Origin: Flavobacteriales bacterium
GTDB lineage: Bacteria > Bacteroidota > Bacteroidia > Flavobacteriales_D > Crocinitomicaceae
Assembly (NCBI GenBank): GCA_947460825.1
Contig: CANHHA010000008.1
Coordinates: 1 to 64,000 of the forward strand
Length of the DNA stretch: 64,000 nucleotides
Direction of reading: 5' to 3'
Shown here: piece by piece, positions 7,910-17,600 of the stretch
Position numbering within the stretch: position 1 is the stretch's first letter
Layout of the letters: each line of letters opens with the position of its first letter
Program-made: the position numbers and the translations under genes
The notes under the pieces: generated by a model
Told to the model about the DNA's origin: nothing
The model's input: only the letters and a program-made list of their open reading frames with translations
Databases searched by the model: none

Positions 7910-10150
7910 ATGGCTATTATTACAAAGTTAAGAGATAAGTATTCTTGGTTATTAATCACCATCGTAGGATTAGCATTGGTAATCTTCATTCTTCAATCCT
8001 TATTTGATTTCATGAATTCAGGTCGCGGTGCTGAAGGAGATTATGGAATCGGATTAGTGGATGGAGAAAAGGTAAACATTGACATTTACAACAAATTAAG
8101 CGAGCGTGTTCAATCACAAGATCGAGCTCAAAAGCAACAAGAACAAAAAGAATTTACCGACGAAGACATGGAGGCCGCCAATGATAAAGCCTTCAATTTT
8201 ATGGTAGATTCAACCTTAACTAAAGTGGAATATGATGCCTTGGGAATCGATGTGAGTGAGCGTGAATTTAATGCATACTTGATGGCTACTGAAGGTTTTG
8301 GAGTACTTCAAGACTTGAACCAATTCTTCGTTGATAAAGCTACAGGAGCAATCTCCGAGCAATCCATGAAAACAGGTCGTATTGAATTACAAAAAACTTT
8401 AACCAAATTAAAAACGGCTAAAAAACCAGAAGAAAAGGCACAGTGGGAAGGAACTAAAAAATACTTCATGGACCGAAGAAAAAACGAAAAGTATTTCTCG
8501 TTGATAAGCCAAGGAATATATGTAACAAAAGTAGAGGCTCGCGAAGAGTATCTTGCTAAAAAGGAAACAAAATCAATTTCCTTTGTGGCTCGTCGTTACT
8601 CAGAAATTAATGACGCTGAAATAAAGATAAGTGACTCTGAACTAGAGGCTTACTACGAGGAGCATAAAGGCGAGAAAAAATACTGGAATCGCTCAAACAA
8701 TAGAGAAGTTCGTGTTTTTGACGTATCCATTAAACCGTCTAAAGCAGATACGCTAGCGTTCAATAAAACCATCGCTAAACTGCGAATGGATTTTATGACT
8801 TCGAAAAATGATTCTGTTTTGGTCATGAACGAAAGTGAAATGCGCGCTTATCTGCCAGGTGCAAGAGGAATCGCTGTTCCTGAAGGGCACCCGAAAGCAA
8901 ATCAATACATGACCTACCCAATGGATTATGATACGATCATTAAACTTACGCCTATCGGTCAATTGGTTGGTCCTTACCGCGTTGGTGAAAACTTCCATTT
9001 GTCAAAATTAATGGGTTATTCGCCAGCGAAAATTAAAGCGCGACACATTCTTATTTCTACTAATGGTTCAAAAGATGCCAAAGTAATTGCAAAGAAGAAA
9101 CAAACGGCAGATAGTATTCTTAAAGTAATCAACACATTGAATTTTGCCGAATTGGTACAAAAGCATAGTGAAGATCCAGGGTCAAAAGAAAAAGGTGGCG
9201 AGTATGCGGATTTTTTAGAAGGCGATATGGTGAAAGAATTTGGATCTTATTGTGCAAATGCTCCGATCGGTAAAATAGGGGTAGTAAAAACTGATTTCGG
9301 ATTCCACATCATTGAAGTATTGGAACGAGACACTAAAAAATTCCCGATCCTAACTACGGTAGTAAAGTCGTTTAAAGCGTCTGAACTTACCACAGGAAAT
9401 ATGGAAGCAGAAGCCAACCGTCTGTTGTATAAATTAGATCAGAAGCTAGCAAAAATTGATGATTTATCTAAAAAGATTGCTGCCTTTGACACCCTTGCTT
9501 CACAAAATAAATATTTTGTTCGTCCAATCGCATTGGAAGATAACAACCCACGAGTATATGGATTGGTTACAACAAATGCCATGGATCGAATCTTAGAACT
9601 CGCATACAATGCAGATGCTGAAGCTGGTGATTTATTAGCGGCTCCGATTCGTGATAAAGACAAGTACATTATTGCCATGTTGGGAAGTATTCGTGAAAAA
9701 GGTGAGCCTACCTTAGCAGATGCAATGGATCGAATGAAGAAAGATTTAATTGAGGAAAAAAAGGCGAAACGCTTAATGAATCAAATGGCTAAAACGAAAA
9801 ATCTTAAAACGCTTGCGAAAAAAGGAAATACCGTAGTGGAAGAAGCACAAATAACCTTTAGCAATCCTTCGCTTGGAAATACAGGCTATGAACCAGAAAT
9901 CGTTGGTGCTTTGTTCTCTGGCTATGTTAAAAATGGTCAGACAACCATTCCGCTAAAAGGAAAAGGCGGAGTTTATGTAATCAAAGTTAACAGTACCAAG
10001 AAAGCCCCAGCGAACGCTACATACAAGGAAGAAAAAGACCAATTAACTTCTATGTTGAAAGGAAACATTCAAGGGATGCTCATGGGCGCATTACGCAAAT
10101 CTGCTGATGTAGTTGATAACCGTAAGTTATTCCCGAGAATAAGATCTTAG
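7910..10150 (+). CDS. ppiD: Periplasmic peptidyl-prolyl isomerase / SurA-PpiD-type foldase
   Basis: A 746-residue inner-membrane-anchored chaperone. Residues about 13-33 form a single transmembrane helix (SWLLITIVGLALVIFILQSLF). A long alpha-helical SurA_N-like chaperone region follows. A parvulin-type rotamase domain spans about 376-475, with ARHILIST, SEDPGSKEKGGEYADF and DFGFHIIEVLERD. A second, more diverged C-terminal half follows. PpiD/SurA proteins help newly exported outer-membrane proteins fold, which suits a window full of barrels and T9SS cargo. The gene is alone on its strand, with a strong terminator inside the convergent gene's 3' end. The N-terminal anchor favours PpiD over soluble SurA. 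Confidence 0.85.
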   Translation: MAIITKLRDKYSWLLITIVGLALVIFILQSLFDFMNSGRGAEGDYGIGLVDGEKVNIDIYNKLSERVQSQDRAQKQQEQKEFTDEDMEAANDKAFNFMVDSTLTKVEYDALGIDVSEREFNAYLMATEGFGVLQDLNQFFVDKATGAISEQSMKTGRIELQKTLTKLKTAKKPEEKAQWEGTKKYFMDRRKNEKYFSLISQGIYVTKVEAREEYLAKKETKSISFVARRYSEINDAEIKISDSELEAYYEEHKGEKKYWNRSNNREVRVFDVSIKPSKADTLAFNKTIAKLRMDFMTSKNDSVLVMNESEMRAYLPGARGIAVPEGHPKANQYMTYPMDYDTIIKLTPIGQLVGPYRVGENFHLSKLMGYSPAKIKARHILISTNGSKDAKVIAKKKQTADSILKVINTLNFAELVQKHSEDPGSKEKGGEYADFLEGDMVKEFGSYCANAPIGKIGVVKTDFGFHIIEVLERDTKKFPILTTVVKSFKASELTTGNMEAEANRLLYKLDQKLAKIDDLSKKIAAFDTLASQNKYFVRPIALEDNNPRVYGLVTTNAMDRILELAYNADAEAGDLLAAPIRDKDKYIIAMLGSIREKGEPTLADAMDRMKKDLIEEKKAKRLMNQMAKTKNLKTLAKKGNTVVEEAQITFSNPSLGNTGYEPEIVGALFSGYVKNGQTTIPLKGKGGVYVIKVNSTKKAPANATYKEEKDQLTSMLKGNIQGMLMGALRKSADVVDNRKLFPRIRS

Positions 10151-11211
10151 TCTCCTAGAAATCCTACAAACGGAATTACAAAAGGCCCTATATTAGGGTC
10201 TTTTTTGTAGTAGTCGGTTGAAAGAATTTGTGCGCCAATTTCAAGCGCTTTCGTTAAACGAGAGTAATCATTCGCTCTAGCCTCAATAGTACCGGCATCC
10301 GTTCGCGTCCGGATCATATGACTGGATCTCATTTGCTTAGTGAGTTCTTCATATTGTAAGGGGTCGTCATATAAAAGAAATATACAATCTGGATTTTCAG
10401 CATTCCCATAGACAAAGGCACCCCCGCTTGCAGGATAATGCTGTGAACCGCTTCCCTGTATTATCACAAAAATCCTCCCTCTGACAGCACCCACAGTTGG
10501 CCATCCCTGGATTTTTATACGAGATTGAAGCGTTTTTTCATTCGCTCTAAACTCCGTTGTGGTATATAAGGTGCTTAACTTTTCTTGAAATAAACTATCC
10601 ATATGATTCAACGAGGTACGATCAAACGATATGGCTTTTTTAAATCCAAAGAGCCTTAATATGCCGGCCTCATCTCCAAGAGCACTGCCTTTTAATTCAA
10701 TATTCACAAAAATCGGTGCATGCGTAGGATTTGACAAACTCCAAGCATCCAATTCTTCTAGGGCAGCAGATAAGGTTAAATAATTTGTTTGGTAATCAAT
10801 GTCTGGTATATGGATTATTTTAAACCCAGGTTCTTTAAGGGCCTTATACTTTTCTTCCCTGATGCGTTGTTTTGGAATGAAAAAGTTCAAGCGATGTTTG
10901 AAATATCGACCACCCTTTGGATCATTATACACATCAAGTTCTAAGCCTCGAATGTGATAAGTAGAAAGCTGCTCAGATATTGAAGGGTGAGAATAGGCTA
11001 ACTGAAAGGGTTGGTTTTCTTCGCCGAGTACGGATTTGAATCGATTAATAAACTTCATCGTCCGAGCCGTAGGCTGAATTTTATAGCTATTGTGCGATGC
11101 GAGCACCCGAATTTCATTCATCGGTATCGAATCAGGGAACTCTTGTGCAATTCCCGAAGAAAAGACAAAGAATCCGAGTATGGTAAGGGACTTAAAAATA
11201 CAAGCGGCCAT
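10147..11211 (-). CDS. Secreted Ca2+-dependent PI-PLC-like phosphodiesterase (PI-PLC-C1 family)
   Basis: A secreted TIM-barrel phosphodiesterase related to Ca2+-dependent phosphatidylinositol-specific phospholipase C. Counting from the chosen start, HNSY (about 40-43) carries the first catalytic His, and RGLELDVY (about 88-95) supplies metal-binding acidic residues. A lipid or glycerophosphodiester-like substrate is inferred; the true substrate is not known. The ATG at 11211 is chosen because it gives a clean signal peptide (MAACIFKSLTILGFFVFSSGIAQ is split here only for reading: MAACIFKSLTILGFF, then VFSSGIAQ) and overlaps the upstream GNAT gene by only 20 bases. An upstream ATG at 11328 would overlap it by 137. 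It is last in the sucA-to-PI-PLC gene run. Confidence 0.75.
   Translation of the reverse strand: MAACIFKSLTILGFFVFSSGIAQEFPDSIPMNEIRVLASHNSYKIQPTARTMKFINRFKSVLGEENQPFQLAYSHPSISEQLSTYHIRGLELDVYNDPKGGRYFKHRLNFFIPKQRIREEKYKALKEPGFKIIHIPDIDYQTNYLTLSAALEELDAWSLSNPTHAPIFVNIELKGSALGDEAGILRLFGFKKAISFDRTSLNHMDSLFQEKLSTLYTTTEFRANEKTLQSRIKIQGWPTVGAVRGRIFVIIQGSGSQHYPASGGAFVYGNAENPDCIFLLYDDPLQYEELTKQMRSSHMIRTRTDAGTIEARANDYSRLTKALEIGAQILSTDYYKKDPNIGPFVIPFVGFLGD
10184..10206 (+). terminator. Terminator of the foldase gene, embedded in the convergent ORF
   Basis: GGCCCTA-TAT-TAGGGTC (10184-10200) forms a 7-pair stem with one G-T pair, followed by TTTTTT (10201-10206). The hairpin lies inside the last codons of the convergent PI-PLC-like gene, where it encodes part of KKDPNIGPF. 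On the minus strand it is followed by TTTTG, so it may act weakly both ways. Confidence 0.7.
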
Positions 11212-11632
11212 TGATCCACTCCCCATCGAGTAGGGCTTTATTTTTTTCGTAAAATGCAATTGCAGGTGTATTCCACTCCAATACTTGCCAATCCATACGT
11301 CGCACGCCTTCCCGTTTTGCAATTTCAACTACGGTATTAAATAAGGCTTGACCTATGCCATGGTTTCTGTACGATTCCTTCACGTAGATATCCTCGAGAT
11401 ATAAGGTTTTACCTTTCCACGTGGAATAACCAAAGAAATACAGGGAAAACCCTACAATTTCACCTTCTAATTCTGAAACCTCAGCAAAACAGCGCTTATG
11501 GACAAATAAATCCGTTTCTAAGGAACTAACGGTATTGATTACAGCATCAGGTTCACGTTCAAACACTGCTAATTCAATAATTAATGCGTGAATCGCTGGT
11601 ACATCAGATATTTTCGCAGCACGAACATTCAT
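11192..11632 (-). CDS. GNAT family N-acetyltransferase (SSAT-like)
   Basis: A 146-residue cytoplasmic acetyltransferase. The acetyl-CoA loop reads RNHGIG (about 89-94) after the strand LYLEDIYVK. The QVLEWNTPAIAFYEKN segment forms the typical C-terminal half with its conserved Tyr. The YLEDIYV/NTPAIAFYEK pattern resembles spermidine/diamine and thialysine acetyltransferases, so a small amine substrate is likely but not proven. Its ATG shares one base with the sprA stop (TAATG), so it is translated from the same transcript. There is no clear functional link with secretion. Confidence 0.82.
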   Translation of the reverse strand: MNVRAAKISDVPAIHALIIELAVFEREPDAVINTVSSLETDLFVHKRCFAEVSELEGEIVGFSLYFFGYSTWKGKTLYLEDIYVKESYRNHGIGQALFNTVVEIAKREGVRRMDWQVLEWNTPAIAFYEKNKALLDGEWINGRLYF

Positions 11633-14600
11633 TACTGAACACCGGCAAGGTTAAACCTTAATTTAATCCCTGTGCTCATATTGCCCGTAGGATAGCTTGT
11701 CGCTACTTTTGGCGTATTTAAATTTTGATCATAATAATAGGAAACCGTTAAGTTCTGAGATAAATTATAATCGATATTCAGTTTTAAAGAAATCACACGT
11801 TGTCCCGCTGTCGCTTGATTGGTATTTTCAACCACTTTACGAATCAAGGTGGAGTTATCTCGAAAAGAGAAATTAATTCCCGCATTCAAATCATTCGCTG
11901 GAATACGCTCCATTAATTTAACCTTCGCGATTTTAGTTTGCATCCCTATCACAATCTCATCTGATTTTACTTCGGTAACTTGGCTATTGTTAAGCGATAA
12001 GGTAGCTAAACGGTCCTTTTTGTATTCAAATTTCGTAGTTAAAGATTGTCCGAAAATCGTCCAGGTAGCATCAAGTCCAATTAACGGCGAGAACTGCTCA
12101 CTCACCGTGATGTTCTGCACCTGCAAACTTGAAATGAAGTTGTTATTTAAATCTAAGGCGGTTGGGTTACCATTGGCATCTGTGGTGGCGCCCATGTTGG
12201 ATTGCATACCGTTCACCGAAACTGTGGAGTTGTATGCGTGACGAATCACAAATGATTTCACATACTTCTTCATAAATTCAAACTTGGATAAGCCATTATA
12301 CGTTAAACTCCAATTCGGAAGTGGCATATTTCGAACTGGATTAATGTTCTTATCATTTACCTCTTTATTTCCATATGCTGTTAGGAATGCCCCGATTACC
12401 ACTTCTTGTTGGTTCCCTGAGTATCCGTCAAAATATCCGGAAGGCAATAAGGAAGAATTCGGATTGTCTGCGCCAATTAATTGAGAAACTGTTTGGCGAT
12501 TCGCTAACAACTGACTAAACACTTGCGAAGAACGGTCCTTGTTGTCTCGGAGGAATGCTGTTCCCCACGTAATCGTTGAATACGTTAAGGTAGCTGACTG
12601 GAACCGACTTTGTCCTTCGAATTGTTGATTGGTTTCATTCCACCTAAAGAACTCACCACTGTTCAATCCATAATTTCGATTTAATTTCATTTCAATGCTC
12701 AAATCTTTCACAGGCTCAAGGGTTGCGCGCAAATTCAACTTGGTGGAATGTGTTGTGGCAAATTGTTTATTTAAGTTCTCATTTTGAACTAACCATCCGT
12801 TATTTGCAGACAGTTCGGCAATGTTATAACCATTGTCACGCCCCCAAATGTCGTAGCTTTGTTTACCGAAGGCAAAGGAACTCATTCCGAGGTTATTGCT
12901 ATTCATCCCAAGAATTCTTGATTCTTGATTTGACCCGGGCAACATGGTTCCATCATCGATGCTGTATGTCCCGGATACGTTGCGAACCGTCATTAACAGG
13001 CGCGAAGCAAAACCTATCACTGGATTGACCTTCTTCTTAGCATTCGCTTCTTTTTTCTTCTTACGCTCATATTTTCTGAGCACCTTATCCCATTTTCTTC
13101 GTTCTTTCTTGGTCATTTCCTCCACCGGCTTAGGAGGCTTAGGAGGCTGTTCTTCAACCTTTTTGTTTCCTTGATTATTGTTCTGCCCTTGGTTGTTTTT
13201 CGCATTTAATGCCCCTCGGTTATTTCTTCCATCAGAAAGTACGCGCTTAAACAAAGGGACCTTATTGTAAAGCGTTACAAAATTAGCCTGCGACGTTAAG
13301 TTAACACTGCGGTTGTTTTGTATGATGTTTCCAAAATTAGTTTGGGCTAAGGGTGCGCGTTGCCAATTATAGCTACCATTATATTTGGCATTTAAGGTCA
13401 ACCAATTCGTCAAAGGAAACTTATCTAGTGGAACCGTATAACTCAAATTATAGTTATGGCTGTACTCCATTGTTTGACCAAATGTAGCCATTTGAGAGCG
13501 GATTGAATCCTTGAATTCTTGAAACGCAAATGGATCGTTTTTCCGGTCCACTCGACTATTTCCTTCAGCAAAAATCGCTCTATTGGTTGCCGCAAAAGAG
13601 GCCTTGAGATTCTTGGTAACGTCATACCCAATGTTATAATTTCTGTTCCAATCAAATTTCTTTAAGAATACTGGATTAAATTGATAATTTGGAACTAAGT
13701 TATTTCGAACTTGTCGTTCATTGTACATCCGTAAGAGATCATTTGTAAAGGTGATGTTCTTGGGCATGAGGTAGAAATTCATGTCTTTAACCAAAGCGAG
13801 CCACTTAGATTTCTGAACGGGTTTCCATTTTTTAAAGGGTTCGATGGCTTTCCCTGTAAACGTATAATTATAATTTAAGGCCCCAGTGTAATTCTTTGTT
13901 CGGTCATAATTAGTATTAAAGTCGCGTTTCAAATTCTCTGCATAAGCATAACTCGCAGACCAGTTGGAAATGCGCCAGAATGCTGGCTTAGCCCCGGCTT
14001 TCGCTTCTTTACGCACGTTGGTAAAATTGAATGATTTCCGCTCGTTAAAGTCTTGACCTAATTTTGCGCGCTCCTTTCGCGTGGCCAAATCATAGTCCGC
14101 TAATTTAATGTCGGGATTGAATGGGTCGTACTCTGGATTAATCACATTTAATGAGTATCCGTAGAAGAATGGTAAGGAAACTTTCGCTTGTTTGCCAAAG
14201 AATTGACCCAGTTGAACCGTAGAGTTCATATCCACCCCCACCTTTTGATTCCGTTGACGATCTTGCACGCGACTTTCAACAGACCCCCAATTGATTCCAG
14301 AATAGTTGCCAGAAGCAGAAATCGTTGCGAAGTCGGCCAATTGCAGTTGCGCTTGACCTACCGCAGCTCCTCCACCTTCACTCACAAAGTCGGTTAAACG
14401 CAATTCATTCACCCACACATTGACACATTCTGGTTGTCCGTCATCAGGCCAATTATTACTAGGATCAGATTGAAGGGGGTTTCTAACCCCAATCATGATG
14501 GTTTTAATTGCTTGTAAATTTGGTGAACCCTTAACCTTGATTCTTCGATCTGAATTGGCCGGATCGTCTTTAGCATATTCGAACATGGTAGAAACCCCGG

Positions 14601-17600
14601 TAACTCCGTCCTCTACTTTTTGATTGCGTTCTTTTTTTAAATTAAGCAAATCATCAAATACAATTTCAATATTGTTCTCTTCCGGCCAAATATCATCGGG
14701 TGAGGTAACCCCCCATGCTGTTTTAACCAAAGGCAACTCATATTCATAATAGTTATCTACGAAATCTGTACCTAAGCGAACAAACAAGGTCACTTCTTTA
14801 TCGTTAAACGGAATCAATGTATTAACCTCCTCTGCGTGAGCAAACAACTTCAATTTTTTATACGTACGTACGTCAAAAACCACATTTTTGTAAGCTGCTC
14901 TTGCGTCTCCATCTTGTAAATTACACATATCAAGCACCAAGGATTGCTCATTCATTTGACGTTGATACGTTTGTGAAGGGTCTATTTCTCGAACGATACC
15001 CGGTGGCACCTCATATTTAACAGGGGTACGCTGGTCGTTCTCTTCCACATTCACGGCAGAAATATTGAACCCAGTTAAGTTTGGATCGGGTTGAACACTG
15101 ATGCCTGGCTGCGTTAAATCAAGTAAATAAGGCCTCCATTCACCGCGCATAAATTCCATTTTGGCAAAACGGATTTGTGCTTGCTCATCAAAGTTTTTCA
15201 TGAACAGGCGCATAAATCGAATGGATCTAAAATCTTGAATCCCATTCACCTTTTTCTCATAAGAAATCAATGGGATACGCACCTGGTACCACTTCTCTGT
15301 CTTATTTCCATTTTGATACAACTGAACATTGGTGATGAAGTTTTTTCCAACCACCATATCATTTGGCCGCAAACTCATTTTGTACTGGAAATAGGCTTCA
15401 GATTCTGAAAGGTTATTGTCTTGATTGATGTCCTCTAAATCCGGCATATTTGTAGCCTGAGTGGGATAACCCGCCGCATTAGCTGTATCAGACATATTGG
15501 TGGTAGGTGAATTCCCTTCCATGCCATTATATCGTTTGTATCGCTCTAAAATATTTAATTGGGCGTTATCAAAGTTATCATCCAGGTAATAGTTATAATC
15601 GTCATTCGATGGGTCTTGAATCATTTTAGCTTTCGAAGCAGGAGAAATAGTAAGGTTGTTCTGAACCCAATTTACATAGTTCGCATACGCCGATTGCTCT
15701 GAAGCGCTATTCAATCCATCGAGTCCGATATCTTGGTTCAATCTTGATTCTGGATCGGTATCAAATGCATTTACAATGACTTGTTCATTAGAAACCCTTG
15801 CCCATAGGGTGGTATCAACATTATCTGCAATGGAGGGACCAAAAGGAGGTATCCCATTTTCATATTCTTTGCGTGAGTCGGGCAAAACGTCTTCAGAAAC
15901 ATTCCCTAAATTAAAATATAAATCCCCTCCATTCATCGTGGTGTTTGGGTCCTGATTTTCAGCATCGTCATTGAACGGATCGAGCATCCAAAACTGAATA
16001 AACTGTACGTTTGCCAACTCAAAATCATTCGTTGATAGCGCCCTCATGATGCCGCCCCATCGGTTCTCAGGATTCGTAAACTGCCCAAGGCTATCTACCG
16101 TTGCGGTGGTATCATAATTGTGCATCCCCCGCTCCTTTGGATAATAACAAACGTCGAATACAGTAATGTTTGGAATGGAACCATATTGCAACTGTTGATT
16201 CGGGAAGATGTCTGTAAAATTCACTAAACGCATGCGGCTATCTGCCAGCATGGTTGCGTCTTGTTTAATGTGATTGGGAGTTAAGTTATTGCTCTGGTAG
16301 AAAACTGGGTCAATGGTATACCACGACATTTTCGCCCGTTTGAACCCGGCCGATAAGTTCTGTAAGGAGGCCTCTGGGAAAAGGTCGGGTTGCCCTTGCG
16401 GGATAGACGCTAAGCGCCACGCTGTAGCCGATTTTAAGTCAATTGTACTCTGGCTCGCCTCGAAGTCATCTATGTATGAAGTTCCGTCTTTATTAATCAC
16501 CTTGGGTTGCCCGGGAATTAAATAGGCAGCTTCTCCATTGATAGAGAAGGTAGACATTTGATTGGTTGAAATCACCGGAAGCAAATCAACTAGTCGAGTA
16601 AGGAATGGAACATCGGTTCGAATGCTAAAGTCGATTCCAATCACATTATTTTTGAAGGGTTCGCTACCAAAATCCACTTTTTGAGTTACTGGACGTTCGG
16701 TCATTCGCACCCACGTAGCACCAAACTTCATTTTATCGCTTAAGCGATATTGGTAATGACCTCCCATGAGCGAACGGGCTTGAAATCCAAACACTGAATT
16801 GCTTTCTATCGAAATTTTAATGGGTGTATTTGACTCTAGAATTCCAGTGTTTAGAATTTTAACTCTCCCTAGGTTATAATCCACTGTAAAGTCTGTACCC
16901 TCGGTCAACTTTATTCCCCCGGCAGTTACAGTAACCGCTCCTTGCGGCACGTTGAGTGCGTTGAGTGGAATGTCTGAACTTACGGAGGATTGGTATTCGC
17001 CTTTAAACAGAAACCTGTTCTTACTCGGTATTTGTTGGGCTGCTGTTTTGGTTGAATCGTATAATTCGTAAAAGGCGATGTTGTTGACGGTGGTTTGAGG
17101 AACGCCGATTGATTGTAACTTTTTTGCCAGTGTTTTTCCAAAAGGCTCTACGGTTGAGAAAAAGATTCTTCCATTCTTGCGGTTAATTGTTCCCCCGTTC
17201 TCAATTTTTGAACCGGTAATGGTAAAAGGCACGTAATCAAAAACCCCGTCAGAAAACGGCTGATTATTCTGATTCAAACGGTCCATTTCTAGCAACGTCA
17301 CTAATTGTTTATCATCTAACCCAGCCATTGGAAACACCGGCAAAGGAACACTGGTAGAAGGATTATTGTAGAAAATGTCGACTTTAAACCCCTGTTGATC
17401 TACTTGATAGGCACCAATGGAATAAACGTTTTTCATCATTAAGTCCCAAATCTTATTTTGAGGACTCGTGATGGTTGGCTTCAATAATTTCAAGATCAGG
17501 GCTTCTTGACCGCTGGCACCATCGGTTGATAATTCACCCACTTGATAGGTTTGTCCTCGGTAGGTATACTCGTAAGCCACGCCAAGCACCTCATCGTTAT

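Noticed and set aside
11819-12241. A 140-codon plus-strand frame opposite sprA
   Set aside because: It is a shadow of the sprA coding frame, without a signal, a domain or a promoter.
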